From Verrucomicrobia bacterium UBA2970 (GTDB lineage: Bacteria > Verrucomicrobiota > Verrucomicrobiia > Limisphaerales > AAA164-E04), in NCBI GenBank assembly GCA_002348345.1, contig DEAY01000497.1, positions 1 to 28,835 of the forward strand: a DNA stretch of 28,835 nt. Reading direction: 5' to 3'. Numbering within the stretch: the stretch's first letter is position 1; each line of letters begins with the position of its first letter. The notes beneath the pieces are model-generated. The model saw only the letters and a program-made list of their open reading frames with translations, was not told where the DNA came from and did no database searches. Shown here piece by piece: positions 17,801 to 24,788 of this stretch. Both the position numbers and the translations under genes were made by a program.

Positions 17801-18305
17801 CGTCACGGTCTCTGATATCAGCGGGATCGTGACCCGAATTCGAATCCGGGCGACGACGATTACCAATTGGGATCGTCAAGAGCTGGTGGTTCCCAATAAA
17901 GAGTTTATTACCGGTCGGATCCTCAATTGGACGCTGAGTAATACCGTGAATCGAATTGTCATTGTGGTTGGGGTGGCCTATGGCACCGATACGGAGCGGG
18001 CTCGGAAGCTTCTTCTGAAAACCGCAACGGAACATCGTCTGATCATGCAGGATCCGGGGCCCCTCGCCACCTTTGAGGGGTTTGACGACAGCACCTTGAG
18101 ATTGGTTTTGCGGTGTTACCTCCCCAACCTGGATAACCGGCTCTCCGTGATCACGGAGCTTCACACCGAGATCGATCGGGCCTTCACCCGAGCCGGGATT
18201 GAAATCTCGTTTCCGCAGCGCGATCTTCATGTCCGCTCCGCTCCCCCCGAGCTCTTCAAATCTCAGGAACGGCCCACGTCTGGTCCGGGCTCGGGAGCCT
18301 CTTGA
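14838..18305 (+). CDS. large MscS-family mechanosensitive channel (MscK-like)
   Basis: A 1155-residue protein built like MscK/KefA and YjeP. A signal peptide (about 1-30, LVAVTAAVGWL then SLAAQ) is followed by a long, predicted periplasmic, coiled-coil-rich region (about 35-515; heptad-like Glu, Gln, Leu, Ala content). About nine hydrophobic segments lie between 527 and 901. The MscS core begins near 918. Its pore helix is around 950-975 (ALSVGLGFGLQEVVANFVSG), followed by the beta domain (LLAERPIRVGDIV, then TNWDRQELVVPNKEF) and a C-terminal alpha/beta domain ending near 1135. Such channels release solutes under hypo-osmotic shock in the inner membrane. Short flanking gaps of about 200 bases suggest it is monocistronic. 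Confidence 0.92.
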   Translation: MKHKILPRLGCLVAVTAAVGWLRLTGSLAAQSEGGESEPTDPIAVALAEVQQRLQQVLSNETLEAELKNRLKEAYQAAQGHYQSAQKSLLLESSFKDSIEAAPGETQTFRTQLLELGETVTTNAVRNAVSQQNDLEQVEQQWASEKGELTAWNNQLGPLVDRLNQQKLRPDAIRDQKSLIATALGEIETALSKEAPEGDLFNPMVAERAVLQARKVARMADQAQLEQELISHPLRLERTTAERDLMIKQIANATVLVAVLEERVIQLRRDDAKAQQEAAEAAEQELADEHLLVKRLAEENARLTREHAGLQTRIDEDLKQELVALKAKAAEVKSNFDRAREQINLVGLSESLAVLLLDQWRRLPDVRTNRNALSQRKTTIGEVGLIRFQTEETLLQLPDSAQIDAVQVWAGEAYPAALEEEADSAVDWTRVSELVDSKKRVLGLLVADYDRLLQELGELDFEENKHISLVEEYTVFLEERLLWIPSASRVGQKTVGEVSDSIRWILSESNRREAVRIVSTFPRERPVFFGFLGLLLLVSIGFRPLVRRKERAYKLGVKRITTDSYGITLRAALLLLLQSAPFAAVLAFMGLHLMERESSVELFQGLGGALLYTAIHVFGILVLMNVCRPNGLGQAHFRWEGKIANRVGRQLLWFMPIAIITTLIVDLSEELGDEFHRSGLGRVALMGLLLAVAAIVSQTFRPSDGVLSGLLKRSPNGWLRRLQGLWFWGMVLSPIALAILAALGYQHTAVQLMRRTAITISFMVGAFVIHQLIWRWFIVKERKLQLEKIIERRRASGTAKAGGKEDSVSMPEINEDELDLKSLNEQTRKLLSSIMSFSLLLGLWLIWSDVLPALNILNSVELWQTETIVDGNSSTVPVTLNHLALSIIILLLASVAVRNISGFLEIGVLQNLPITAGSRYAIVSVVQYGIALFGAVMVFNVLGFSLAQFGWMMAALSVGLGFGLQEVVANFVSGVILLAERPIRVGDIVTVSDISGIVTRIRIRATTITNWDRQELVVPNKEFITGRILNWTLSNTVNRIVIVVGVAYGTDTERARKLLLKTATEHRLIMQDPGPLATFEGFDDSTLRLVLRCYLPNLDNRLSVITELHTEIDRAFTRAGIEISFPQRDLHVRSAPPELFKSQERPTSGPGSGAS

Positions 18306-18462
18306 ATCGCGCTTAGGGATGGTAATGAGGCATTGAAGAAGGGCGATTGACCTCCGGCTTCATGGGGACCTTCTCATCCGCCCGGGGTTGGTTTTCAGGA
18401 CGTTCCGGCTTTCACGAGCGAGGTTCCTTCCCTGACTCGCTCTGGTTTCCAAGTGAAGGCGT

Positions 18463-18490
18463 TTGACAATTGTCATGGGAGCCCTTAACT
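18463..18490 (+). promoter_or_regulatory. candidate promoter with palindromic operator before the HAD gene
   Basis: A consensus -35 TTGACA (18463-18468) sits 16 bases from TTAACT (18485-18490). The -35 element overlaps the perfect 12-base palindrome TGACAATTGTCA (18464-18475), as a repressor site would. Transcription from it would start close to base 18497, only a few bases before the ATG at 18500, giving a nearly leaderless message. Confidence 0.4.
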
Positions 18491-18499
18491 GGCGACCCT

Positions 18500-19360
18500 A
18501 TGGATTTGACTTCAGGATTCTCGGGTGGGGTGGAGTTTGCACCCCATTTCGAGCCGCGGCAATCGATTGCCTACGTGGTTTTCGACTTTGATGGAACGTT
18601 ATCCTTGATTCGTCAGGGTTGGCCCGAGGTGATGCTGCCAATGTTCGTGGAGATGTTGCCTCGTCAAGAGGGGGTGACCGTGCAAGAGGATGAAACCATG
18701 CTCCTGGACGACATCATGACTCTGAATGGAAAACAGACCATCTATCAGATGATCCAATTGGCGACGAGGATCAAGGAGCGTGGTGGGATCCCCCGGGAAC
18801 CCCTGTTTTACAAGCATGAGTATCTGAGACGCCTCAATGAGAGAATTGAATCCCGGCTCCGGCAGATTCAGGACCGAACGTGCGAACCCGATGAGTATCT
18901 TGTGTTTGGGTCGCGACGCTTGCTCGAGGCGCTGAGAGGGCTGGGGGTGCCGATGTATCTTGCCAGCGGTACGGATGAAGAATTTGTCAAACGGGAGGCG
19001 GCGCTCCTTGGAATCGAGGACTATTTTGGGGGACACATTTATGGGGCGTTGGATGACTACAAATCGTTTTCAAAGAAGATGGTCATTGAACGGATTTTGA
19101 GAGAAAACGGGATTCCCGGTGAGGCGTTGCTGTCGTTTGGAGACGGTTACGTCGAAATCGAGAATACCAAAGAGGTGGGAGGTTTGGCGGTTGCAGTGGC
19201 GAGTGACGAAGCCAACAATGGATCGGGTCAGATGGATGGTTGGAAACGAGATCGGTTGATGGGGGTTGGTGCCGATGTGGTGATTCCTGATTACCGGGAC
19301 GTGGACCGTTTACTTGAGGTTATTTGGCCGGACAGTGGAAAGAACAAAGAACGGAAATGA
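18500..19360 (+). CDS. HAD-superfamily phosphohydrolase
   Basis: A 286-residue protein from the ATG at 18500; a TTG at 18470 would add ten residues and has a distant GAAGG upstream. HAD motif I is FDFDGTLS with the nucleophile Asp29 and acid Asp31, motif II lies in YLASGTDEEF, a lysine of motif III is in FSKKMVIERIL, and motif IV is SFGDGYVEIENTKE. A helical cap of about 100 residues lies between motifs I and II (C1 type). The enzyme should remove a phosphate from a small metabolite, most likely a sugar phosphate given the kinase two genes downstream. Its stop overlaps the next start as ATGA. The substrate is unknown. Confidence 0.85.
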   Translation: MDLTSGFSGGVEFAPHFEPRQSIAYVVFDFDGTLSLIRQGWPEVMLPMFVEMLPRQEGVTVQEDETMLLDDIMTLNGKQTIYQMIQLATRIKERGGIPREPLFYKHEYLRRLNERIESRLRQIQDRTCEPDEYLVFGSRRLLEALRGLGVPMYLASGTDEEFVKREAALLGIEDYFGGHIYGALDDYKSFSKKMVIERILRENGIPGEALLSFGDGYVEIENTKEVGGLAVAVASDEANNGSGQMDGWKRDRLMGVGADVVIPDYRDVDRLLEVIWPDSGKNKERK

Positions 19361-20472
19361 GTGACGCCTATCCCCAGCCTCTGGACTTGTCGTCGTTACA
19401 AGTCTTCCCCTTGGCCGATCGAAAAAGCCTGACCCGCGTCGATGAGATTCTGGTCGATCCTGAATCAGATCCCGAACCGGTTTCGCCGGCCTTGCGGGTC
19501 ATCCTGGAACGATGCGCTCACCGGATGCGAGCGGCCCGGGCCAAGGGGGCGACGATTCTCCTAGCCTACGGTGCTCACCTGCTGAGAAACGGCGCGGTCA
19601 CATTGTTGGAACGACTTATGGACGAGGGATGGATTACCCACTGCGCAACCAATGGGGCGGGTACCATCCATGACTGGGAATATGCTTTTCTCGGGAAATC
19701 GACGGAGAGTGTTCGCGAGAATGTCGCGGCGGGAACCTTTGGGACCTGGGAAGAGACGGGCCGGAATCTTCATCTCGCGATGATGGTCGGGGGATTGAAG
19801 GGATACGGCTACGGACGGTCTTTGGGTGATTTCATTCAACAGGATGGGGTGGATCTCCCCCCTCTGGCTGATTTAGGGCGGGCGATTCGGGAAGAACCGG
19901 TCGATGCCTTCACCAGTGCCAAGGCCGATCTTCTGTTCGCCATGGAGACCCATCAGTTGGAGTCAGGTCGAGTTCATGTGGAACACCCATGGAAACGGGC
20001 CTCGATCCTTGCCCAAGCCTATCGACGCCACGTCCCGGTATCGGTCCATCCCGGGATTGGATACGATATCATCGCCAATCATCCAATGTTCCATGGAGCG
20101 GTCATTGGCCGGGCCGCTGGCGTTGACTTTCGATTGTTTTCTCGGGCGGTGGAAGGATTGGATGATGGGGTAATGCTTTCGGTGGGATCGGCGATCATGG
20201 CACCTCAGGTGTTTGAAAAGAGCCTGAGTTGTGTCAACAATCTGCGGCTTCGGGAGGGCCGCGGGATTGTCTCCGGTCATGAGATCTTTGTGGTCGATTT
20301 GCAGGACGGCGGGGGATGGGATTGGTCTCAGGGGGAACCGCCCAAGACAAGTCCCGCCTATTACCTGAGATTTTGTAAGAGCTTCGCCCGCATGGGGGGA
20401 GCGATGCATTACGCGCAGTGCGATAACGTGAGGTTCATTCACCATCTCTACCGTCTGTTGATCGAGCGATGA
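19357..20472 (+). CDS. uncharacterised protein, possibly deoxyhypusine-synthase-like
   Basis: A 371-residue protein with both ends fixed by ATGA overlaps with its neighbours. The frame extends 33 bases upstream only inside the HAD gene. No signal peptide or membrane segment is seen. Conserved-looking stretches are LLAYGAHLLRNG, THCATNGAGTIHDWEYAFLG, GTFGTWEETGRN, VSVHPGIGYDI, MFHGAVIGRAAG and LSVGSAIMAPQVFEKSL. From memory these resemble a family of hypothetical proteins (GSU2086-like) sometimes labelled deoxyhypusine synthase-like; this is a recollection, not a search result. Deoxyhypusine synthase itself acts on eukaryotic or archaeal eIF5A, so that exact reaction is unlikely here. Its position between a phosphatase and a sugar-type kinase suggests a step in the same pathway, perhaps isomerisation or NAD-dependent chemistry. 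Confidence 0.75.
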   Translation: MSDAYPQPLDLSSLQVFPLADRKSLTRVDEILVDPESDPEPVSPALRVILERCAHRMRAARAKGATILLAYGAHLLRNGAVTLLERLMDEGWITHCATNGAGTIHDWEYAFLGKSTESVRENVAAGTFGTWEETGRNLHLAMMVGGLKGYGYGRSLGDFIQQDGVDLPPLADLGRAIREEPVDAFTSAKADLLFAMETHQLESGRVHVEHPWKRASILAQAYRRHVPVSVHPGIGYDIIANHPMFHGAVIGRAAGVDFRLFSRAVEGLDDGVMLSVGSAIMAPQVFEKSLSCVNNLRLREGRGIVSGHEIFVVDLQDGGGWDWSQGEPPKTSPAYYLRFCKSFARMGGAMHYAQCDNVRFIHHLYRLLIER

Positions 20473-21497
20473 ATCGAGACCGGTTTCAGGCGATGACTCG
20501 GCGCTACGATGCGCTTCGAATCGCGATTGTGGGTGACTTCTGCCTTGATCGATACTTCGAGATTGATCCAAGTCTCTCCGAAGAGTCGATCGAGACGGGC
20601 TTGGAAGTCTACAATGTGACTCGCGTCCGGACACAGCCGGGGGCGGCCGGTACGATTTTGAATAATCTGGTGGCTCTGGGTGTCGGCGAAATCATTCCCA
20701 TTGGCTTTTGCGGCGAGGATGCCGAAGGCTGGCTCTTGGAACGGGCCTTGAGAGCCCGGGAGCGTGTCTCTCTCCGTGCTTTTATGAGGACGGAGCACCG
20801 TTCCACCTTTACCTACACCAAACCGTTGTTGATGCGGCCGGGATGCACGCCCAGGGAGCTGAACCGGTTGGATCAAAAAAACTGGACCGAAACGCCGGCA
20901 GTGGTTTCAACGGAACTGGTTCAACTGCTTCGGGACGTGGCCGGCGAGGTGGATGCGCTGGTGGTGATGAATCAAGTCGATCGTCCCGGAACGGGCACCA
21001 TTACGCGCCCCGTTCTTGATTGTTTGGGCGAGTTGGCGACATCGAATCCAAGGCTTCCGATTCTTGCCGACAGCCGCCACGGCTTGGCGGAGTTTCCGGG
21101 GCTGAGTTTCAAGATGAATGCCGAGGAATTTCGGAGGATGGTGGATGGAGGCCAGTCGTTGAGCTTCGATGAGATGCGAGCCCAGGTGGGAGCGATTGCT
21201 GAAAGGAATCATCGTCCGGCCTTTGTGACCTTGGCGGAACGTGGGATGATCGGAGCGGAACCGGGCGCGAGGGTCGAACACGTGGCGAGTCACCCGGTTC
21301 GGGGTGAGTTGGATATCGTCGGGGCCGGGGACTCGGTGACGGCCAACCTTGCCGCAGCATTGGCGGCAGAGGCAACCGTGACGGAGGCAATGGAGCTGGC
21401 AATGGCGGCTGCCTCGATCGTGGTGCATCAGCTCGGGACGACCGGCACGGCTTCGGTCAAACAGATCGCGGCGCAACTCTTTGAATCAGAAGGCTAA
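20469..21497 (+). CDS. PfkB-family carbohydrate kinase, HldE kinase-domain-like
   Basis: A 342-residue ribokinase/PfkB-fold kinase. The N-terminal VGDFCLDRYFE (21-31) and the glycine-rich PGAAGTILNN (57-66) resemble the heptose-7-phosphate kinase domain of HldE/RfaE. The PfkB signature IVGAGDSVTANLA (283-295) supplies the anion hole and the catalytic base Asp288. There is no nucleotidyltransferase domain, so it is not a complete bifunctional HldE. It phosphorylates a sugar or sugar phosphate using ATP; the sugar cannot be named. It starts within the stop of the preceding gene (ATGA). True heptose synthesis is possible but unproved, since no GmhA or adenylyltransferase is present in the window. 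Confidence 0.88.
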   Translation: MNRDRFQAMTRRYDALRIAIVGDFCLDRYFEIDPSLSEESIETGLEVYNVTRVRTQPGAAGTILNNLVALGVGEIIPIGFCGEDAEGWLLERALRARERVSLRAFMRTEHRSTFTYTKPLLMRPGCTPRELNRLDQKNWTETPAVVSTELVQLLRDVAGEVDALVVMNQVDRPGTGTITRPVLDCLGELATSNPRLPILADSRHGLAEFPGLSFKMNAEEFRRMVDGGQSLSFDEMRAQVGAIAERNHRPAFVTLAERGMIGAEPGARVEHVASHPVRGELDIVGAGDSVTANLAAALAAEATVTEAMELAMAAASIVVHQLGTTGTASVKQIAAQLFESEG

Positions 21498-21498
21498 G

Positions 21499-21518
21499 GT
21501 TGTCTGAGATCCGACAAC
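21499..21518 (+). terminator. hairpin directly after the kinase gene
   Basis: GTTGTC and GACAAC pair as a 6-bp stem with an 8-base loop, starting one base after the stop codon. A G-rich stretch, not T, follows, so a classic intrinsic terminator is not met. It may still mark the transcript 3' end. Confidence 0.35.
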
Positions 21519-21597
21519 TGAAGGGGGGGCGGTATGGGGGGTGGAGAGAAGGGATGACCCGGGTGATCGAAGGTCCTTGGGAGGGCGAATGAATGGG

Positions 21598-21625
21598 TTG
21601 ACAGGTAGGACCGGCCGTCTAAGGT
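21598..21625 (+). promoter_or_regulatory. candidate promoter of the SUMF1-domain gene
   Basis: TTGACA (21598-21603) is a perfect -35 hexamer. Sixteen bases later TAAGGT (21620-21625) matches the -10 consensus at three of six positions. The predicted start near 21632 leaves about 28 bases of leader before the ATG at 21660. Confidence 0.4.
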
Positions 21626-21659
21626 GGCTAATTGGTTGGTTCTAGATGACGTGGGGCGG

Positions 21660-22790
21660 ATGATGGATCGAAAGCTTCAACACCACCAAGGAAATTCAGG
21701 CCTCTATGGGTTGGGTTTTCATCTTCGGCTGTGGGGAGTTGTTTTACTTGTCTCATGCGGTTCCATTGGCGTCAGGGCCGCTGTTTTCTCCAATGACGTG
21801 ATTCCGCTTCGGTTTGAGCCCTTCAGGATGCCGGGCGGTTATTGCATGATGCTATGGCTGCGGGGACATCCGGGTCAGTACTATCAAATTGAATCAGCCC
21901 CGCTTCAAATGGGGCGGGGCATTTGGAGACCTTGGGAAGCCCTCGAGGGGGGACCATGGCAAAACGGCCCGGTTCTGTGTCTCGATTTTGGGCAATACAG
22001 GGTTCACCGACGGCAGTATCGGGCCGTGCGTCTTCCTCCGCCCGAGGAGCCGGTCCTGGGAAACCTCCCGCCTGCCACCGAAATGATTTGGATTGAGCCA
22101 GGAACCTTTGTCATGGGAAGTCCGGAGACGGAGAAGGATCGAGACCCGGACGAGGGACCGCTGACGTTGGTGACGCTGACGAAACCTTATGCGTTGGGGG
22201 TTCATGAAGTGACTCAGGCGCAGTATGTCGCTGTGATGGAACACAACCCCTCCCGTCACAAGTTCAATCGTCTCTTTCCGGTGACCAATGTGAGATGGGA
22301 AGCGGCCGTTGAGTATTGTCGTCGTTTGACCGTGCTCGAACGGATCGCAGGGCTCATCAAACCCAACCAAGCGTATCGTCTCCCGACGGAAGCGGAATGG
22401 GAATATGCCTGTCGGGCCGGGAGCAGCACGCGCTTTCCCTATGGGGACGATGAGGATCACCTTTTGTTGGGTGCCTTTGCCTGGTACGGTGCCAATAGTG
22501 GGGTATCGACCCAGCCAGTCCTGACTCGGCTTCCCAATCCATGGGGCCTCCACGGAATGCTTGGAAATGTTCATGAGTGGTGTGCGGATCGGTATCAGGG
22601 CTTGTTGGATGGGGGGCATGTTTTTGATCCCAAGGGCCCCAGGGGAGGTACGCAGCATGTGATCCGCGGGGGGAGCTGGATGGAGGAGCCGAGAAACTGT
22701 CGAATCGCCGACCGGCATCGTGATTGGTTTAAGGTCTACGTTGGAAATGTGGGCTTCCGAATCGCGCTTTCTGAAGAGACCGAGGAATGA
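21660..22790 (+). CDS. secreted SUMF1 (formylglycine-generating enzyme-like) domain protein
   Basis: Started at the ATG at 21660, preceded by a G-rich site (GGGGCGG); a GTG at 21624 and a second ATG at 21663 are alternatives. From this start it is 376 residues. A signal peptide with hydrophobic core LWGVVLLVSCGSIG ends near RAA. A beta module of about 100 residues follows (YYQIESAP, then RRQYRAVRLP), resembling the C-terminal module of the CotH-type protein. The SUMF1 fold occupies the C-terminal two thirds: MIWIEPGTFVMGSP, EVTQAQYVAVM, YRLPTEAEWEYACRAG, LGNVHEWCADRY, VIRGGSWMEEP and NVGFRIAL. In active formylglycine-generating enzymes two cysteines lie in the GGS-Y/W region. Here only the second (PRNCRIADR) is present and the first position is Glu, so sulfatase activation is unlikely. 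It may be a binding or scaffold protein. Confidence 0.85.
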   Translation: MMDRKLQHHQGNSGLYGLGFHLRLWGVVLLVSCGSIGVRAAVFSNDVIPLRFEPFRMPGGYCMMLWLRGHPGQYYQIESAPLQMGRGIWRPWEALEGGPWQNGPVLCLDFGQYRVHRRQYRAVRLPPPEEPVLGNLPPATEMIWIEPGTFVMGSPETEKDRDPDEGPLTLVTLTKPYALGVHEVTQAQYVAVMEHNPSRHKFNRLFPVTNVRWEAAVEYCRRLTVLERIAGLIKPNQAYRLPTEAEWEYACRAGSSTRFPYGDDEDHLLLGAFAWYGANSGVSTQPVLTRLPNPWGLHGMLGNVHEWCADRYQGLLDGGHVFDPKGPRGGTQHVIRGGSWMEEPRNCRIADRHRDWFKVYVGNVGFRIALSEETEE

Positions 22791-23071
22791 AGCCCACGTT
22801 GAGTGCGGGAAGGCACGGGGTGTCTCTGGCATTCCCTTTGGTGGGGAACCCGCCGCGTTGAATCCCTGGAATCGGTCCACCACCCACCCTTGGGAATCCG
22901 TCGTTTTCGTTGCCTTGAATGCGGGAGAGGAGCTTGCCGCGGCCGTTGGGTTACGCGGGCATTCGGGTTCAGGAGGATTGTCCGGCAACTGATCGGGGCG
23001 GGGTGATTCCACGGGGTTCTTTTTCGAACTTTCGTTTGCTGAATGGTGCGCTCGCCGTTAGAACAGCAGCA
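22791..23071 (+). other. 281-base intergenic region before the SMP-30 gene
   Basis: The gap carries open frames in several registers, but none has family-like sequence, so none is called. No convincing hairpin or -35/-10 pair was found. A promoter for the three-gene set downstream is expected here. Confidence 0.3.
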
Positions 23072-23953
23072 ATGACCAGCTATCAGTCTGAGTGCGTTTA
23101 CGGCGGGGGGGCAGTTCTCGCCGAGGGCCCCGTTTGGGACGAGGTGAGCCAGCGCTACTATTGGATCGATATTGAGCGAGGCCGAATTTGTCGGTTCGAC
23201 CCGAGATCACGCAGTAATCAGGAGTGGATCCTGGGAATCCGGCTCGGTTTTGCCGTGCTGACCGAGTCGGGTGATCTCTTGGCGGGGACGCAGGATGGTC
23301 TTCTCAGGTTTTCATGTGAGAACGGACAAGCCACCCCCTACGCCAATCCCGAGCCCGATTTACCGAACAATCGCTTCAATGACGGCAAATGTGATCCCCA
23401 GGGTAGGCTTTGGGGGGGGACGATGTCCATTGACGAATCAGAGACGAAAGGAACCCTGTATCGAATCGGAAGTGCCAGTGACATCAGTCCGCAACATGGT
23501 CCGGTCTCGATTTCGAACGGCCTGGCATGGTCCTCGGATTCCCGTAGGATGTATTATATTGATTCCCCGACGCGTCGAGTTGATGCGTTTGACTACGATC
23601 CGGAGAAGGGTTCGATCAGTCATCACCGAACCGCTTTTGAGTTGGCTGAAGGGATGGGGTACCCCGATGGGATGACGATCGATGCCGAAGACAATGTCTG
23701 GGTGGCGCTGTGGGAGGGTTGGGGCGTGGGTTGCTTTGATCCCCGGTCGGGAGAGATGTTGGCGAAGGTCGAAGTGCCCGTGGCACGTGTGACCTCATGT
23801 TGTTTTGGCGGGCCTGAGTTGAAGGATCTCATGATCACGACGGCGAGTCGGGATCTGTCCGAGGCGGAGCGTGTCCAGCAACCGGAGGCGGGAGGTCTCT
23901 TTATCGCCCGCCCGGGTGTGACGGGCACGCCGAGTATTCGGTTCAAGGGTTGA
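23072..23953 (+). CDS. SMP-30/gluconolactonase/LRE-family hydrolase
   Basis: A 293-residue protein starting at the ATG at 23072. The open frame begins at 22919, but its first 51 residues do not resemble the family. The six-bladed propeller ligands are visible: Glu18 in LAEGPVWDE, Asn103 in NNRFNDGKCDPQGRLW, Asn149 in ISNGLAWS and the general base Asp199 in PDGMTIDAEDNVW. Family members hydrolyse sugar lactones such as gluconolactone, or act as calcium- or zinc-dependent esterases, usually in the cytoplasm. TatD and exonuclease III follow with gaps of 10 and 3 bases, so the lactonase is likely co-transcribed with two DNA-repair-type nucleases, with no obvious shared pathway. Confidence 0.9.
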   Translation: MTSYQSECVYGGGAVLAEGPVWDEVSQRYYWIDIERGRICRFDPRSRSNQEWILGIRLGFAVLTESGDLLAGTQDGLLRFSCENGQATPYANPEPDLPNNRFNDGKCDPQGRLWGGTMSIDESETKGTLYRIGSASDISPQHGPVSISNGLAWSSDSRRMYYIDSPTRRVDAFDYDPEKGSISHHRTAFELAEGMGYPDGMTIDAEDNVWVALWEGWGVGCFDPRSGEMLAKVEVPVARVTSCCFGGPELKDLMITTASRDLSEAERVQQPEAGGLFIARPGVTGTPSIRFKG

Positions 23954-23963
23954 GGGATCTTGC

Positions 23964-24785
23964 ATGCCAGAGCCGCACCCCACCGTCGTTGACATCGGTC
24001 TCAATCTCACGCACAAATCCTTTCAGCGGGACGGAGATGAGGTGGTGCAACGGGCTTTGGGAGTTGGGGTCCGTCAAATGATTCTCACTGGAACGACGCT
24101 TTCAGGGAGTCGGGAAGCCATCGAGCTCGCCCGGCGATATCCGGAGATCCTCTTTGCGACGGTGGGAATCCACCCCCACCATGCTGCCGAAATCACCTCG
24201 GATGATTACCTGCAACTGAAGGAATTGGCGACGGAGCCCCAAGTCGTTGCCTGGGGCGAATGTGGCTTGGATTTTTATCGTCACTTCTCCCCGGTGGATC
24301 AGCAGGAGAAAGCCTTTCGGCGTCAGTTGGAAATTGCTTCCGAACTCGGGCTTCCCGTGTTCCTTCACCAACGGGACGCGCACGATCGATTTCGATCGAT
24401 CCTGGGTGAGTCGATCGACCAGTTGGCCGATGCCGTGGTTCATTGTTTCACCGACAGCCGGGAGGCGATGGAGGATTATTTGGCCATGGGCTGTTACATC
24501 GGGATCACCGGTTGGGTGTGCGACGAAAGGAGAGGGGAGTCCTTGCGACAGCTTGTCCCATTGATTCCAAGCGATCGATTGTTGATCGAAACCGATGCCC
24601 CTTATCTCTTGCCCCGAGATCTCAGACCTCTCCCAAAGGACAGAAGAAACGAGCCGTGTCATCTCCCTCATGTTGGGAAAACCGTTGCAGCGCTTAGAGA
24701 GGTTCCCTACCGCGTTTTGGCGGCAGAAACGACTGCCAATGCGAGCCGTGTCTTTCGTCTGCCGGAAGCGGGGAACGGGAATTGA
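23964..24785 (+). CDS. tatD: TatD-family metal-dependent DNase
   Basis: A 273-residue amidohydrolase-fold nuclease. Motifs: VDIGLNLTH (9-16), VGIHPHHA (67-74), WGECGLDFYRH with Glu99, VFLHQRDAH with His135, HCFTDS with His160, and IETDAPYLLP with Asp211; these supply the metal ligands. TatD enzymes have 3'-5' exonuclease or endonuclease activity on DNA and are linked to DNA repair and oxidative-stress tolerance. A GAGGGAT site (23952-23958) sits about six bases before the ATG, one of the clearest ribosome-binding sites in the window. It is the middle gene of the SMP-30 / TatD / exonuclease III set. YcfH- or YjjV-type paralogy cannot be distinguished. Confidence 0.93.
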   Translation: MPEPHPTVVDIGLNLTHKSFQRDGDEVVQRALGVGVRQMILTGTTLSGSREAIELARRYPEILFATVGIHPHHAAEITSDDYLQLKELATEPQVVAWGECGLDFYRHFSPVDQQEKAFRRQLEIASELGLPVFLHQRDAHDRFRSILGESIDQLADAVVHCFTDSREAMEDYLAMGCYIGITGWVCDERRGESLRQLVPLIPSDRLLIETDAPYLLPRDLRPLPKDRRNEPCHLPHVGKTVAALREVPYRVLAAETTANASRVFRLPEAGNGN

Positions 24786-24788
24786 GTC

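Noticed and set aside
22803..23006. Small 67-residue frame in the gap before the SMP-30 gene
   Set aside because: No ribosome-binding site, unusual Trp/Arg/Gly-rich composition and overlapping open frames in other registers; not supported as a gene.
21894..23012. 372-residue open frame on the minus strand
   Set aside because: It is antisense to the SUMF1-domain gene and runs into the gap; the translation is Pro/Arg/His-rich with no recognisable domain.
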